Origin: Dechloromonas sp. A34
GTDB taxonomy: Bacteria; Pseudomonadota; Gammaproteobacteria; Burkholderiales; Rhodocyclaceae
DNA: 64,000 bases
Assembly (NCBI RefSeq): GCF_026261605.1
Contig: NZ_CP102486.1
Coordinates: 1,302,001-1,366,000 of the forward strand
Reading direction: 5' to 3'
The stretch's first letter is position 1, and every line of letters starts with the position of its first letter. The notes under the pieces are model-generated. The model saw only the letters and a program-made list of their open reading frames with translations. It was not told where the DNA came from and did not search any database. Positions 8,468 to 17,385 of this stretch are shown in pieces. Both the position numbers and the translations under genes were made by a program.

Positions 8468-9465
8468 CAGATAACCTTGGCAGTAAACAGATCGTGCATG
8501 TTGAGAGCGCCCACCAGCCGGCCGTCCGGGGCGACGACGAGGAGGGCGTTGATGCGCAGGCGCTCCATCATTTCGACTGCTTCGACCGCCAGGCGTTCGG
8601 GGCCGATGGTACGCGGGGTCGGGTGCATCACCGAGGCGATTTCGCCTTGCCGCAGGTCGATGCGTTTTTCGAAGGCGCGGCGCAGGTCGCCATCGGTGAA
8701 GATGCCGAGCGCCTTGCCGGCGGGATTGGTGATGGCGACCAGGCCAAGGCCGCCGCGCGACATGGCGACGACGGCGTCGGTGATGCCGGTTTCGGGCGGC
8801 ACGGCCGGCACCTTGTCGAGCGGACGCATGACATCGCTGACGTGGGTCAGCAGACGGCGTCCGAGCGAACCGCCGGGATGAGAGCGGGCGAAATCCTCCG
8901 GGCCGAAACCACGGGCATCGAGCAGGGCCACGGCCAAGGCATCGCCCAGGGCTAGGGCGGCGGTGGTGCTGGCGGTCGGGGCCAGATTGTGCGGGCAGGC
9001 CTCCTGGGCGACGCCGGCGTCGAGATGAACGTCGGCTTCGCGAGCCAGCGTCGAGGTCGGCACGCCGGTCATTGCAATCAGGCGCGCCCCTTGACGCTTG
9101 ATCAGCGGCACGATGCGCAACAACTCCTCCGACTCGCCGGAGTTGGACAGGGCGAGCAGGACGTCGTCACGGGTGATCATGCCGAGGTCGCCGTGGCTGG
9201 CTTCGGCCGGGTGGACGAAGTAGGCCGGGGTGCCGGTGCTGGCCATTGTCGCCGCGATCTTGCGGGCGATATGGCCGGATTTGCCCATGCCGCTGACGAT
9301 CAGTCGGCCGTGACTGTTCAGGATCAGTTCGACGGCGACGGCAAATTCGCCGTCAAGCCGGTTTTTCAGGGCGTCTACCGCTGCCGCCTCGATGCTCAGT
9401 GTCTGGCGGCCCAGCTCCAGAGCGCGTTCCGGGGAGTAACGAGAGGCAGAAGAGCTTGGGTTCAT
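8467..9465 (-). CDS. kdsD: Arabinose-5-phosphate isomerase KdsD
   Basis: A 332-residue sugar isomerase that converts ribulose-5-phosphate to arabinose-5-phosphate, the first step to Kdo. The SIS domain (about residues 35-180) shows SGMGKSGHIARKIAATMAST and ALSNSGESEELL. Two CBS domains follow (about 200-332). ATG 9465 gives the usual length near 330; an in-frame upstream extension is not supported by homology. It heads kdsD-kdsC-lptC-lptA. A TATACT hexamer on the minus strand near 9493-9498 could be its -10. Confidence 0.93.
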   Translation of the reverse strand: MNPSSSASRYSPERALELGRQTLSIEAAAVDALKNRLDGEFAVAVELILNSHGRLIVSGMGKSGHIARKIAATMASTGTPAYFVHPAEASHGDLGMITRDDVLLALSNSGESEELLRIVPLIKRQGARLIAMTGVPTSTLAREADVHLDAGVAQEACPHNLAPTASTTAALALGDALAVALLDARGFGPEDFARSHPGGSLGRRLLTHVSDVMRPLDKVPAVPPETGITDAVVAMSRGGLGLVAITNPAGKALGIFTDGDLRRAFEKRIDLRQGEIASVMHPTPRTIGPERLAVEAVEMMERLRINALLVVAPDGRLVGALNMHDLFTAKVI

Positions 9466-9517
9466 GGGAGGGCTGCGGTTATGATGCCCGAAGTATACCT
9501 GAATCGCGAAAAGCCCC

Positions 9518-11479
9518 TTGAGCGCACTGTCTCTCGTCCTTCTCCTGCTGGGTGCCTCGGTGATGGCTGTGGTCATCTTCCGGCGCTTCAATTTGCCGCC
9601 GGTGCTTGGCTATCTGTTCGTCGGCAGCGTCATCGGTCCGCACGCGCTCAATTTGATGAACGACATGCATCAGGCGGAGTATCTCGCCGAATTCGGTGTC
9701 GTTTTCCTGATGTTTTCGATCGGCTTGGAGTTCTCGCTGCCCAAGCTCTATTCGATGAAGCGCATCGTCTTCGGGCTTGGCTTGCTGCAGGTGCTGATCA
9801 GCCTGGTGCTGATCGCATTGTTGGTCGTCGGGCTGGGCATCAGCTGGCAATTAGGCATTGCGTTGGGCGGGGTTCTCGCCATGTCCTCCACCGCCGTGTT
9901 GACCAAGTTGCTAGCCGAACGCATGCAGCTCGATTCGGCGCACGGGCGCGAGATCATGGGCGTGTTGCTGTTCCAGGATCTGGCGGTGGTGCCCTTGCTG
10001 GTCATCATCCCGTCGCTGACCCAGCCTCCGGAAAAGCTGGCCATGCTGCTCGGTATCGCCTTGCTCAAGGCGGTAGTCGTGCTGGCCGTGATCCTGGTCT
10101 TCGGCCAGAAGCTGATGCGCAAGTGGTTTCACTTTGTGGCCCGGGCCAAGTCATCCGAAGTTTTCATTCTTAACGTGCTGTTGATCACGCTCGGCCTCGC
10201 CGCCCTGACCGAGCTGGCCGGTTTGTCTCTGGCACTGGGGGCTTTCGTGGCCGGCATGCTGATTTCGGAAACGGAATTCCGTTTGCAGGTCGAGGAGGAC
10301 ATCAAGCCTTTTCGCGATGTTCTAATGGGTTTGTTTTTTGTCACCATCGGCGTCAAGCTCGACATGCATCTGCTGGTCGGCCTGTGGTGGCAGGTGCTGA
10401 GCGTGCTGGCAGTTCTGCTGGTGCTCAAAGGAAGTGTGGTCGGGCTGCTCTCCTGGCGGCTCGGTTCGTCGCCCGGCAATGCGATCCGCTCGGCGCTCTG
10501 GCTTTGTGCTGGCGGCGAGTTCGGTTTCGTGCTGCTCGGCGAAATCAGCCACATGCCGAAGGCCATCGAGCAGGTCGTCCTGACCGCGCTGGTGCTCTCG
10601 ATGCTGATCGCACCCTTCATCGTTCAATATAGCGAAAAGCTGGTCATGCGTTTCGTGGCCAGCGAATGGCTGATGCGTTCCATGTACCTGACCCAGATTG
10701 CCGCGCAGTCGATGGGCACCGAAAAGCACGCCATCCTCTGCGGCTTCGGGCGCAATGGCCAGTATCTGGCGCGTTTTCTTGGTCAGGAGGGGGTCAATTA
10801 CATCGCCCTCGACCTCGACCCGGATCGTATCCGGGAGGCGGCGGCAGGCGGCGAAAACGTTGTCTTCGGCGATGTCGGGCGCAAGGAAAGTTTGATGGCT
10901 GCCGGGCTAATGCGGGCAAGTGTGGTCATTGTCACGGTCAGCGATACCCAGCTATCCGAAAAAGTGCTGCATCACGTGCAATCCCTGCGGCCCGACTTGC
11001 CGGTAGTGGTGCGTACGGCCGATGAGCGCGACATGGAGCGCCTGCGTCAGGCGGGGGCGACCGAGGTTGTCCCCGAGGCGCTCGAAGCCAGTCTGATGTT
11101 GGCTTCGCATGCCCTGGTGCTGCTCGGGGTGCCGATTAACCGCGTGCTCAAGCGTATTCGCCAGACGCGCTCGCAACGTTACAGCCTGTTGCGAGGCTTC
11201 TATCGCGGTATCACTGATCGCGATCGCGACGACGATGAGGATCACCAGCAGCCACGCCTGCATTCGGTGCTTCTCGCCACCGGCGCCGCCGCCATTGGTC
11301 AGACGCTCGACGATCTCAATCTGGATGAGTTGGGCTGCGAGGTCAGCGCCATCCGGCGACGTGGCATCCGTGCCGTCGAACCGGCGCCGGAAACCCGGCT
11401 GGAAGAAGGCGATGTGGTTGTCGTGCTGGGCGAGCCAGAGGCGGTTTCAGCAGCCGAGGAAAGGCTGTTGCAGAATTGA
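9518..11479 (+). CDS. Kef/YbaL-type cation:proton antiporter with RCK domains
   Basis: A 653-residue CPA2-family transporter. The first 380 or so residues form about 12 membrane helices (RRFNLPPVLGYLFVGSVIGP near the start). They are followed by a TrkA-N/RCK nucleotide-binding domain with GFGRNGQYLARFL (about residues 408-420) and a TrkA-C domain at the end. Such proteins exchange K+ or Na+ for H+ under control of NAD(H) or glutathione adducts. A TGA at 9500 is in frame, so TTG 9518 is the first possible start; it matches the family N-terminus but lacks a clear Shine-Dalgarno. It is divergent from kdsD across 52 bp. Confidence 0.88.
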   Translation: MSALSLVLLLLGASVMAVVIFRRFNLPPVLGYLFVGSVIGPHALNLMNDMHQAEYLAEFGVVFLMFSIGLEFSLPKLYSMKRIVFGLGLLQVLISLVLIALLVVGLGISWQLGIALGGVLAMSSTAVLTKLLAERMQLDSAHGREIMGVLLFQDLAVVPLLVIIPSLTQPPEKLAMLLGIALLKAVVVLAVILVFGQKLMRKWFHFVARAKSSEVFILNVLLITLGLAALTELAGLSLALGAFVAGMLISETEFRLQVEEDIKPFRDVLMGLFFVTIGVKLDMHLLVGLWWQVLSVLAVLLVLKGSVVGLLSWRLGSSPGNAIRSALWLCAGGEFGFVLLGEISHMPKAIEQVVLTALVLSMLIAPFIVQYSEKLVMRFVASEWLMRSMYLTQIAAQSMGTEKHAILCGFGRNGQYLARFLGQEGVNYIALDLDPDRIREAAAGGENVVFGDVGRKESLMAAGLMRASVVIVTVSDTQLSEKVLHHVQSLRPDLPVVVRTADERDMERLRQAGATEVVPEALEASLMLASHALVLLGVPINRVLKRIRQTRSQRYSLLRGFYRGITDRDRDDDEDHQQPRLHSVLLATGAAAIGQTLDDLNLDELGCEVSAIRRRGIRAVEPAPETRLEEGDVVVVLGEPEAVSAAEERLLQN

Positions 11480-11481
11480 AA

Positions 11482-11501
11482 AAGCCCGCTGAGGCGGGCT
11501 T
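11482..11501 (-). terminator. Terminator between antiporter and pilin genes
   Basis: An 8-bp stem AAGCCCGC / GCGGGCTT with a TGAG loop, preceded on the + strand by an A-run that becomes a U-tract for minus-strand transcripts. It lies between the convergent antiporter and pilin genes and best terminates the pilin gene. Confidence 0.75.
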
Positions 11502-11521
11502 GGGTGTGTAACGAAGTGGGG

Positions 11522-12205
11522 TTACAGGCTGGCGCAGACGATGTATTGCTGCCCATCGACAATGTTGGCTGTAAGTGTAGGTTGCGCTCCTCGAGCTGAT
11601 CCGTTTGGTACGGCCTGAACAGAGCCGCCCGCAGTGTTGCCATCATCCATTGTGGTATCTATCTGCCGGACATAGCGACCAAGGATGCCATCCGAGCAAA
11701 CATAAACGGAACCGCGCATGCCGGCGATAAACGGCGCGGCTACACCGGCAGCGTTAATTCCGCTCTCGACGCCAACAATGCCGCCATCGGCGTTACGGTA
11801 GCGATAGTTTGGGTCCGCCAAAACTGTTGAGCCAGTGGCCAAGTTGGCAAGACGGACGTGCTGCCAGAATACGAAGGTTTCCGAGGTGTTAGCGGCGGCA
11901 TTCCAGTCGCCGTCGATCCGCCCATTGTTTTGTGCGCAACCGGCTCCGGCTTGGCATGCGGTCGCCACGTTGACGCCGAAAGCGTCATTGAGTTGGAGTT
12001 GGCTCTGGTCGCCCGGGAAATTCCTGAATCGGTCTTGGTAACCGTAGATCAATGCCGAGGCGGTACGGAAATCGCCAACCATGTTCTTTACCTTGGCGCT
12101 ATTGATCAACTCCTGGCCCTTCAGCACCCCACCGAGCAGCAGGCCGATAATGACCAGCACAATGGCAATTTCGACGAGGGTGAAGCCTTTTTGATGGCTT
12201 TTCAT
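11522..12205 (-). CDS. Type IV major-pilin-like prepilin
   Basis: A 227-residue prepilin with a class III signal: a short basic leader MKSHQKG, then FTLVEIAIVLVIIGLLLGGV with the conserved Glu at mature position 5. Prepilin peptidase would cut between Gly and Phe. The globular part has cysteine-containing loops (CQAGAGC and CASL at the very end). It stands alone with its own sigma54-type promoter at 12241-12256 and a Shine-Dalgarno GGAG. This makes it the best candidate for the main subunit of the MSHA-like pilus whose assembly genes lie at 15.4-27 kb. Confidence 0.85.
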   Translation of the reverse strand: MKSHQKGFTLVEIAIVLVIIGLLLGGVLKGQELINSAKVKNMVGDFRTASALIYGYQDRFRNFPGDQSQLQLNDAFGVNVATACQAGAGCAQNNGRIDGDWNAAANTSETFVFWQHVRLANLATGSTVLADPNYRYRNADGGIVGVESGINAAGVAAPFIAGMRGSVYVCSDGILGRYVRQIDTTMDDGNTAGGSVQAVPNGSARGAQPTLTANIVDGQQYIVCASL

Positions 12206-12240
12206 GGCATGCTCCGATTGAGTATCTGTAACGAAATAAA

Positions 12241-12256
12241 AGCAAATTTTGCGCCA
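12241..12256 (-). promoter_or_regulatory. Sigma54 (-24/-12) promoter of the pilin gene
   Basis: On the minus strand the sequence reads TGGCGCA-AAAT-TTGCT, matching the sigma54 pattern TGGCACG-N4-TTGC with invariant GG and GC at the correct spacing. The predicted transcript start is near 12230, giving a leader of about 25 nt before ATG 12205, and GGAG lies six bases from that ATG. A sigma54-dependent response regulator is encoded at 26992-28416. Confidence 0.75.
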
Positions 12257-12259
12257 TTC

Positions 12260-12285
12260 AAAAAAGCGAAAATTTCTGCTTTTTT
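12260..12285. repeat. AT-rich hairpin upstream of the pilin promoter
   Basis: AAAAAAGC and GCTTTTTT form 8-bp arms around a 10-nt loop, just upstream of the sigma54 promoter and before the divergent histidine kinase gene. It could be a terminator-like structure or an activator-binding region. Confidence 0.35.
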
Positions 12286-12304
12286 TCAGTGTCTTGGCTA
12301 ATAA

Positions 12305-14017
12305 GTGTCGAAAACTGGACGATTTGTTTCTGAAATGAACACTGAACTGAGACCGGGGTTGACGGCGCGGGTGGCTGACTGGTCACATTTTCTGCTGGCC
12401 GCGCATTTGCTGATGCTCCATGTGCTGGCCTTTGGCGGTTGGAAAATTCCGGCTGTCCGCCTGCTCTGGGTGGTTGCTCTCGGGCTGTTTTTGCTCTGGC
12501 AGCCTTTCGTCGCTGGCGAGCGGCGGATCAGTATCGGTCAGGGGATGGCCCTGTTCGCGGCGGTTCTCGCCTCGACCTGGTTTCTCGGCCCATGGTTGCT
12601 GTTGATCTGGTGCGGCGCACTCGCCGCATCGATCGGCGGCCGGGTGTTGTGGACCGAACGACCTGGCGAGCGGACCGGTTATCTGCTCGCCTTCGGTTAC
12701 CTGGTGGGGCTTACAGTATTCGGCATGGTGCCGGAGATCTCGCCGAAGGTCGTTCTCGAACCGCTGCCACGCGAGTTGTTTTCCCAACTCATGCCGCTGA
12801 TTCTGCCGCTGCTGCTGGTTTTTCCGGCCCGGACGCCGCAGCGGCGGGCGGGTGATGCCTTCGACATGTTTTACGGCATGCTGGTTTTTCTGGTGCTTGC
12901 CGTTTTCGTGCTGGGGGCCTTGGCCTACATGCTGGTTGGCGAGGTCAGTTATGTGGAGTCGTTGTTCAAGACGTCATTGACCGTGGCCATTGCCTTGCTG
13001 GTCGTGGCCTGGGCCTGGAATCCGCGTGCCGGGTTCTCCGGGGTGGGTTCGGCCATGTCGCGCTATCTGCTGTCGGTGGGGATGCCGCTCGAGCAATGGC
13101 TGGTGCAACTATCGGAAGAAAGTGAGAAGGAGCCCGATCCCGCACGCTTTCTTGGTGCCGCCATGGTCCGCCTGCAGAGCATGCCATGGATAACCGGTAG
13201 CTCGTGGGAGGCGACAGGGGAAGGCGGCCTGTCGGGCGAGCGAACTGCGCACAGTCACGTCTATCAGGCGGCAGAGTGTTCGCTTGTGCTCTACTTCCGT
13301 CTACCGCCATCGCCGTCGATGCGCTGGCATGTGGAATGGCTGCTCCGACTGGCCGCCGAGTTTTATCTGGTCAAACGCCAGGCGCATCAGTTGCAGCGCA
13401 TGGGTTATCTCAAGGCAGTCTATGAAACCGGGTCGCGCGTGACACACGATGTGAAGAACCTGTTGCAGTCGATGCAAGTGCTTTGCTATGCGGCGGCCCA
13501 ACCGGGTAATCCAGCCGAACTGGCGGGCCTGCTTGGCCGCCAGTTGCCACAGATCACCGAGCGCCTGAAAGTGACGCTGGAAAAATTGCAGTCACCGCAG
13601 CCGGAAAGCGGCGAGCAGGTACGGGCGAGCCAGTGGTGGAATGAGCTACTGGAACGCTATGCCGACGTCGGGCTGAACTGGTCGGGGCAGCCGTCTGCAG
13701 ACGCGATGTTGCCGCGCAGCCTCTTCGACAGCGTGGTCGAGAACCTGATTCAGAACGCCTTGGCAAAACGTCAGCGGCAGCCGGGATTGGCGATTACCGT
13801 AAGTTTCTCTGCCGATAGATTGACGGTGGCCGATGACGGCAGCCCGGTTGCCCCCGAGATTGTCGCCGCACTCTTACGTGAGCCGGTTAGTTCCGAAGAT
13901 GGCCTCGGCATCGGCCTCTATCACGCCGCAAAGCAGGCCGAAGCCAGCGGGTATTGCCTTGAGCTGACGGCAAATTTGCCGGGGCAGGTCGCATTCAGTT
14001 TGTCCGTTCGCCACTGA
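12305..14017 (+). CDS. Membrane sensor histidine kinase
   Basis: A 570-residue protein with a large N-terminal membrane part (about 10 hydrophobic segments within residues 20-260), a soluble linker and a C-terminal kinase core. The H-box is RVTHDVKNLLQSMQ, the N-box ENLIQNAL, G1 ADDGSP and G2 GLGIGLY, so all catalytic boxes are present. The HDVKNL phospho-acceptor region resembles PilS/PrsK-type kinases. No response regulator is adjacent; the nearest is at 26992-28416, at the other end of the pilus locus. GTG 12305 or ATG 12335 could start it. The 3' end overlaps the convergent cyclase gene by 23 bp. Confidence 0.8.
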   Translation: MSKTGRFVSEMNTELRPGLTARVADWSHFLLAAHLLMLHVLAFGGWKIPAVRLLWVVALGLFLLWQPFVAGERRISIGQGMALFAAVLASTWFLGPWLLLIWCGALAASIGGRVLWTERPGERTGYLLAFGYLVGLTVFGMVPEISPKVVLEPLPRELFSQLMPLILPLLLVFPARTPQRRAGDAFDMFYGMLVFLVLAVFVLGALAYMLVGEVSYVESLFKTSLTVAIALLVVAWAWNPRAGFSGVGSAMSRYLLSVGMPLEQWLVQLSEESEKEPDPARFLGAAMVRLQSMPWITGSSWEATGEGGLSGERTAHSHVYQAAECSLVLYFRLPPSPSMRWHVEWLLRLAAEFYLVKRQAHQLQRMGYLKAVYETGSRVTHDVKNLLQSMQVLCYAAAQPGNPAELAGLLGRQLPQITERLKVTLEKLQSPQPESGEQVRASQWWNELLERYADVGLNWSGQPSADAMLPRSLFDSVVENLIQNALAKRQRQPGLAITVSFSADRLTVADDGSPVAPEIVAALLREPVSSEDGLGIGLYHAAKQAEASGYCLELTANLPGQVAFSLSVRH

Positions 14018-15305
14018 GCGGTGCGTCGTTGGCGCCGGCTTCATTGCGCGGACCGATCAGGCGATAGACCACCGTGTTGCCTTTGCCCTTGAGGTAGATC
14101 GTCTGCGGTTCGTGAAATTCAAAGTGCTCGGCCAGTCGGCGGTGGGTGGTTTCGTCGACTTGAATCATGCCGGGGACGCCTTCGCTGGTGATCCGGCTGG
14201 CCAGGTTGACGGTGTCGCCCCACAGGTCGTAAATGAACTTCTTCTTGCCGACCACGCCGGCGACGATCGGCCCGGTGCCGATGCCGATCCGTACTTCGAG
14301 ATGCATATTGTTGATCGCAAAGTCACGATGCAGAAGCTCGCGCATGGCGAGGGCCAGCTCGGTAATCGATTTCGAATAATTGGTCAGTTCGTTGTTGAGC
14401 CCGCCGGCAACCATGTAGGCGTCGCCGATGGTCTTGATCTTTTCCACACCATGCTGCTCGGCCAGTTCGTCGAAGGATGAAAAAATCCGGTTGAGCATCG
14501 CGAAAACCTGTTGCGGGGACAGGCCCTCGGCAATCTTGGTGAAATTGACGATGTCAACAAACATTACGGTGACGTCGGCAAAGCCGTCGGCGATGGTCTG
14601 CTTGTCATGCTTGAGGCGCTCGGCGACCGGGCCGGGCAGGATGTTGAGTAGCAGGCGTTCGGAGCGCTCCTGTTCTTCCAGCAGCAGCTGGTGGGTCGCT
14701 TCCAGGCTGGCCTGGGCCTTGGCTTTCTCCTGTACCGAGTAGCGCAGCAGGATGTAGACAATGCTCGAAATGGCGGCGAAGTTCAGGGCGAAGAAGAAGA
14801 CGCTGGTCCGGGTTGCCACCTTGGGCACCGATGCAGCCATGCTGTCCGCCAGGAAATAGTCGAAGAAGCCGGAAAGTGCCGTCAGAAAAATATAGGCGAT
14901 AAACCAGGCGATCGATTCGCGGGGGCCGAAGAAGAGCACCGCTCCGATCGGAGCCAGCAAGCCCCACAGGCTGGTACCGCTGGCCGTGATGAAGTTGCCG
15001 ATGCTCCATTGCACCGCGAAGGGCGCGAACAGGAAAAGGGCGAGCTGCGAGTAGCGGAAGAAATCGAAATTGCCGCTACGGAAGAAAAATAGCAGGTTGC
15101 AGACCAACAGGATCTGGAAGACGAACGGTGGCGTCGCCGAAAACTGTGGACCCATCTGGCCGTATAGAAATAACCAGAGCATCGAGCCCAGGCAGACCAG
15201 GCCGGTGGCGAAGATCAGCAGCGATTTCTTCAGACGTGTCTCGGCATCATCGTCCGGATGGATGCCGGCATTGCGCATGGAGAATAGGAAGGGCTGCTGG
15301 CTCAT
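13995..15305 (-). CDS. Membrane-bound class III adenylate/guanylate cyclase
   Basis: A 436-residue protein with about six membrane helices (residues 25-190), a short coiled-coil linker (QEKAKAQASLEATHQLLLEE) and a C-terminal class III cyclase domain (about 220-420). Metal-binding Asp residues are in MFVDIVNFT and IGDAYMVAGG. The adenine-selecting Lys precedes IGDAYM and the partner Asp is in YDLWGDTVN, which points to cAMP rather than cGMP (inference from known class III rules). It sits between pilin genes in the pilus locus, so cAMP could link to pilus control. Confidence 0.88.
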   Translation of the reverse strand: MSQQPFLFSMRNAGIHPDDDAETRLKKSLLIFATGLVCLGSMLWLFLYGQMGPQFSATPPFVFQILLVCNLLFFFRSGNFDFFRYSQLALFLFAPFAVQWSIGNFITASGTSLWGLLAPIGAVLFFGPRESIAWFIAYIFLTALSGFFDYFLADSMAASVPKVATRTSVFFFALNFAAISSIVYILLRYSVQEKAKAQASLEATHQLLLEEQERSERLLLNILPGPVAERLKHDKQTIADGFADVTVMFVDIVNFTKIAEGLSPQQVFAMLNRIFSSFDELAEQHGVEKIKTIGDAYMVAGGLNNELTNYSKSITELALAMRELLHRDFAINNMHLEVRIGIGTGPIVAGVVGKKKFIYDLWGDTVNLASRITSEGVPGMIQVDETTHRRLAEHFEFHEPQTIYLKGKGNTVVYRLIGPRNEAGANDAPLSGERTN

Positions 15306-15389
15306 GGGGTGGTTACGTCGTTTTCATAACGGCGGCATGGCCGAGTGTGGCAGTGGCGATGGTGCAGGTCAATACGCCAAGGCTATGAC

Positions 15390-16109
15390 CTAGGGGAGGC
15401 GGCCGGCCGCGATCAGGCGGTTGTAGAGGATGTTGGGCGAGAGCCAGATGACGAGATCGTCAAATTCATTGGCACCGGGTGACGTAGGCGTATGGGAGAC
15501 GAAATCATCGTTGCCGTTTGAGTTTTCCAGTTCGTCGGCGCTAGTTGCTGCTGGGTTGGCCGCTCCCCCAGAGTTGATCGCGCCAAACCCATTTGCTCCA
15601 TGCGAGAGAATGACGACGGGTATCTGATTGGCGATGACGTTCGGGCAAGCAGGGGCGCAGGCTCGCAGTGAGGCGGCAGGAGTATTGATGGCTATGCCGA
15701 CGCCATTGTCCGAGAATCGCCTGTCCACTCGGTAGCGAAACCGGTTTCCCCATGCGTCTTCGCGCCCAAGGCCAAGGTTGAGCCAGGGAAGTGTTCCTTC
15801 AGCGTTCGTTGCCGCAGCGGCGCAAGCGGTTCCTACGCGATTTTCGGCGCCATCGTTGTCAGTGTCTGGGCATGGCAGGAAGGGGTGGCCATCCGCGGCG
15901 ATGTGTGTCGCGGCAAAGCCGAGCAGCGCCTCCTGAATTTCTTTAAGCTTCTGACGTGTGTCTTGGTTATTGCGTAGATCGATTTGTGACGACAAGGTCA
16001 TCATTAGACCTCCTGCCAGCAGGGAAATGATAATAAGCACAATGGCCAGTTCAATAAGCGAGAAACCACGGCAATATGCTCGGTTTACAGGCAGGGTAGT
16101 GCTGGGCAT
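15390..16109 (-). CDS. Prepilin-type N-terminal cleavage/methylation protein
   Basis: A 239-residue pilin-like protein. After a 15-residue leader, G-FSLIELAIVLIIISLLAGGL is a class III signal with Glu at mature position 5. The body has Cys pairs (CPDTDND, CAPACP) and Asp/Asn-rich loops that may bind calcium. It follows a larger partner gene at 16085-17020 with a 25-bp overlap. This is probably a minor pilin of the MSHA-like pilus. Confidence 0.75.
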   Translation of the reverse strand: MPSTTLPVNRAYCRGFSLIELAIVLIIISLLAGGLMMTLSSQIDLRNNQDTRQKLKEIQEALLGFAATHIAADGHPFLPCPDTDNDGAENRVGTACAAAATNAEGTLPWLNLGLGREDAWGNRFRYRVDRRFSDNGVGIAINTPAASLRACAPACPNVIANQIPVVILSHGANGFGAINSGGAANPAATSADELENSNGNDDFVSHTPTSPGANEFDDLVIWLSPNILYNRLIAAGRLP

Positions 16110-17020
16110 GGGGCGACTTTCAAGGTTGAACTGCCAATGCTTATCTGAACGCTATTTGCCGTGAGGCGAGTGTAATTAACCAGGGCTGGCCAGCCGTTAA
16201 TACCTAGCCAAACATCAAGGAACAGAGCATTGTATGGAAGTTTGCCGGTGGTTACATTGAGATCGGCCCATCCATCGTTGTCGCCATCGGCCCATGGGAA
16301 AGGAGTACCGTAGGCACGCAAGCCCTTGTTGGGGAAGTATGGTGCTTGGTCATCAGGGCCGCGAATTTCTCCTAGAATTCGACGGCTAACCGCGAAAAAC
16401 AATTCGGTTTTTGTAAGGGCAATGGTTTTGTCATTGAATGCCAAGGTCAATGGACCGCTTGCAAATTTAGCGTCACCGTCGGCATTGCTGCCATCGAGAT
16501 AGTCGCCTATCTGGTTGCTTGGCCTACCGTTCTGGCCGGGAAGTGGCGAGCCTGGGGCGATTATGATAGCGGCGACGCTCGGTATTGAGTCCAGGTTGAG
16601 TGTTGCAGGGGTATTGGAATTGATGGGCGAGGCAGAAGGGTGGTCACGTAGCGACGGTGAGAGCGCATACCAGAGCAGTTCCCCGCTAGAGTCCCGCAAA
16701 TCGCTTGTTTTGAGGGTCTTGTAAGGTAAGCGTCCAATATAGGCGGGGCAATTGTTTCCCACAAAAGACTCCGCCACTCCGTCGCCATTTGTGTCTGGAC
16801 ACGGGAGGCTTCCGGGCCGGTTATCGTCACTGGCGGCTCGTCCAACGAGTGCTTCCTTGGCCTCTGCCAATGCGTCTTCCGTTCTTGCATTGAGCGCGAG
16901 GCGTGCGGTGTCGCTGCTCCAGGAGGTTATGAAAATTGTAGCGCTTAGGCCAAGCACGATGAACAGGAGGAGGAGCAACGAGACTCCATTCTGCGAGTTC
17001 CTGGTCGTTGCTATCCTCAT
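16085..17020 (-). CDS. Pilus-associated protein with PilX/MshP-like N-terminus
   Basis: A 311-residue protein starting with a single hydrophobic segment (NGVSLLLLLFIVLGLSATIF) after a short basic leader, as in PilX/MshP-type minor pilins, although no canonical Glu5 is present. The body holds CPDTNGDGVAES and DGDNDGWADL motifs, Asp-rich loops like the EF-hand-like repeats of calcium-binding pilus tip proteins. It shares CPDT-type loops with the next gene. Both probably form a pilus tip or initiation complex (inference). Confidence 0.6.
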   Translation of the reverse strand: MRIATTRNSQNGVSLLLLLFIVLGLSATIFITSWSSDTARLALNARTEDALAEAKEALVGRAASDDNRPGSLPCPDTNGDGVAESFVGNNCPAYIGRLPYKTLKTSDLRDSSGELLWYALSPSLRDHPSASPINSNTPATLNLDSIPSVAAIIIAPGSPLPGQNGRPSNQIGDYLDGSNADGDAKFASGPLTLAFNDKTIALTKTELFFAVSRRILGEIRGPDDQAPYFPNKGLRAYGTPFPWADGDNDGWADLNVTTGKLPYNALFLDVWLGINGWPALVNYTRLTANSVQISIGSSTLKVAPCPALPCL

Positions 17021-17385
17021 GGCGTTCGTGCCGGTTTGACGACAATCCTTCCGCTCCCCAGTACGCTTTGATGTTCCCCCGTTCCCGGATGAAAAGTGTC
17101 GCCGACAGGTATACGGGGGGCTGGCGTCGTTTCGGTCCCCTGGACTTCACCGTTGATCCAGCGGGTGTTGCGGCCGCTGCTGCGCCGAACTTCGCCGTTG
17201 ATGGTCTGGCTGCCCTGCTGGTCCATCGTCCCCGCATTGACACCTGGATTTAGGAGCCGCTGGCGGTTGAGTTCGGCCCTTTGCTGCGGGGTGAAGAACA
17301 ACCTTCCGAGCGCTTCCTGCTCAGCCCAAGCGGTATTCTGGCCAATCATCAGCAGTGACAGAAGAAAGAGGTGCCGAGGTTTCAT
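17017..17385 (-). CDS. mshK: MshK-like small periplasmic protein
   Basis: A 122-residue protein with a signal peptide (MKPRHLFLLSLLMIGQNTAWA). The rest holds LFFTPQQRAELNRQR, an INGEV segment occurring twice (about residues 63 and 77), and SGRIVVKP near the end. Position after the MshI and MshJ equivalents matches mshK of the Vibrio msh cluster; sequence identity itself is weak. ATG 17385 overlaps the upstream stop as ATGA. Confidence 0.55.
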   Translation of the reverse strand: MKPRHLFLLSLLMIGQNTAWAEQEALGRLFFTPQQRAELNRQRLLNPGVNAGTMDQQGSQTINGEVRRSSGRNTRWINGEVQGTETTPAPRIPVGDTFHPGTGEHQSVLGSGRIVVKPARTP

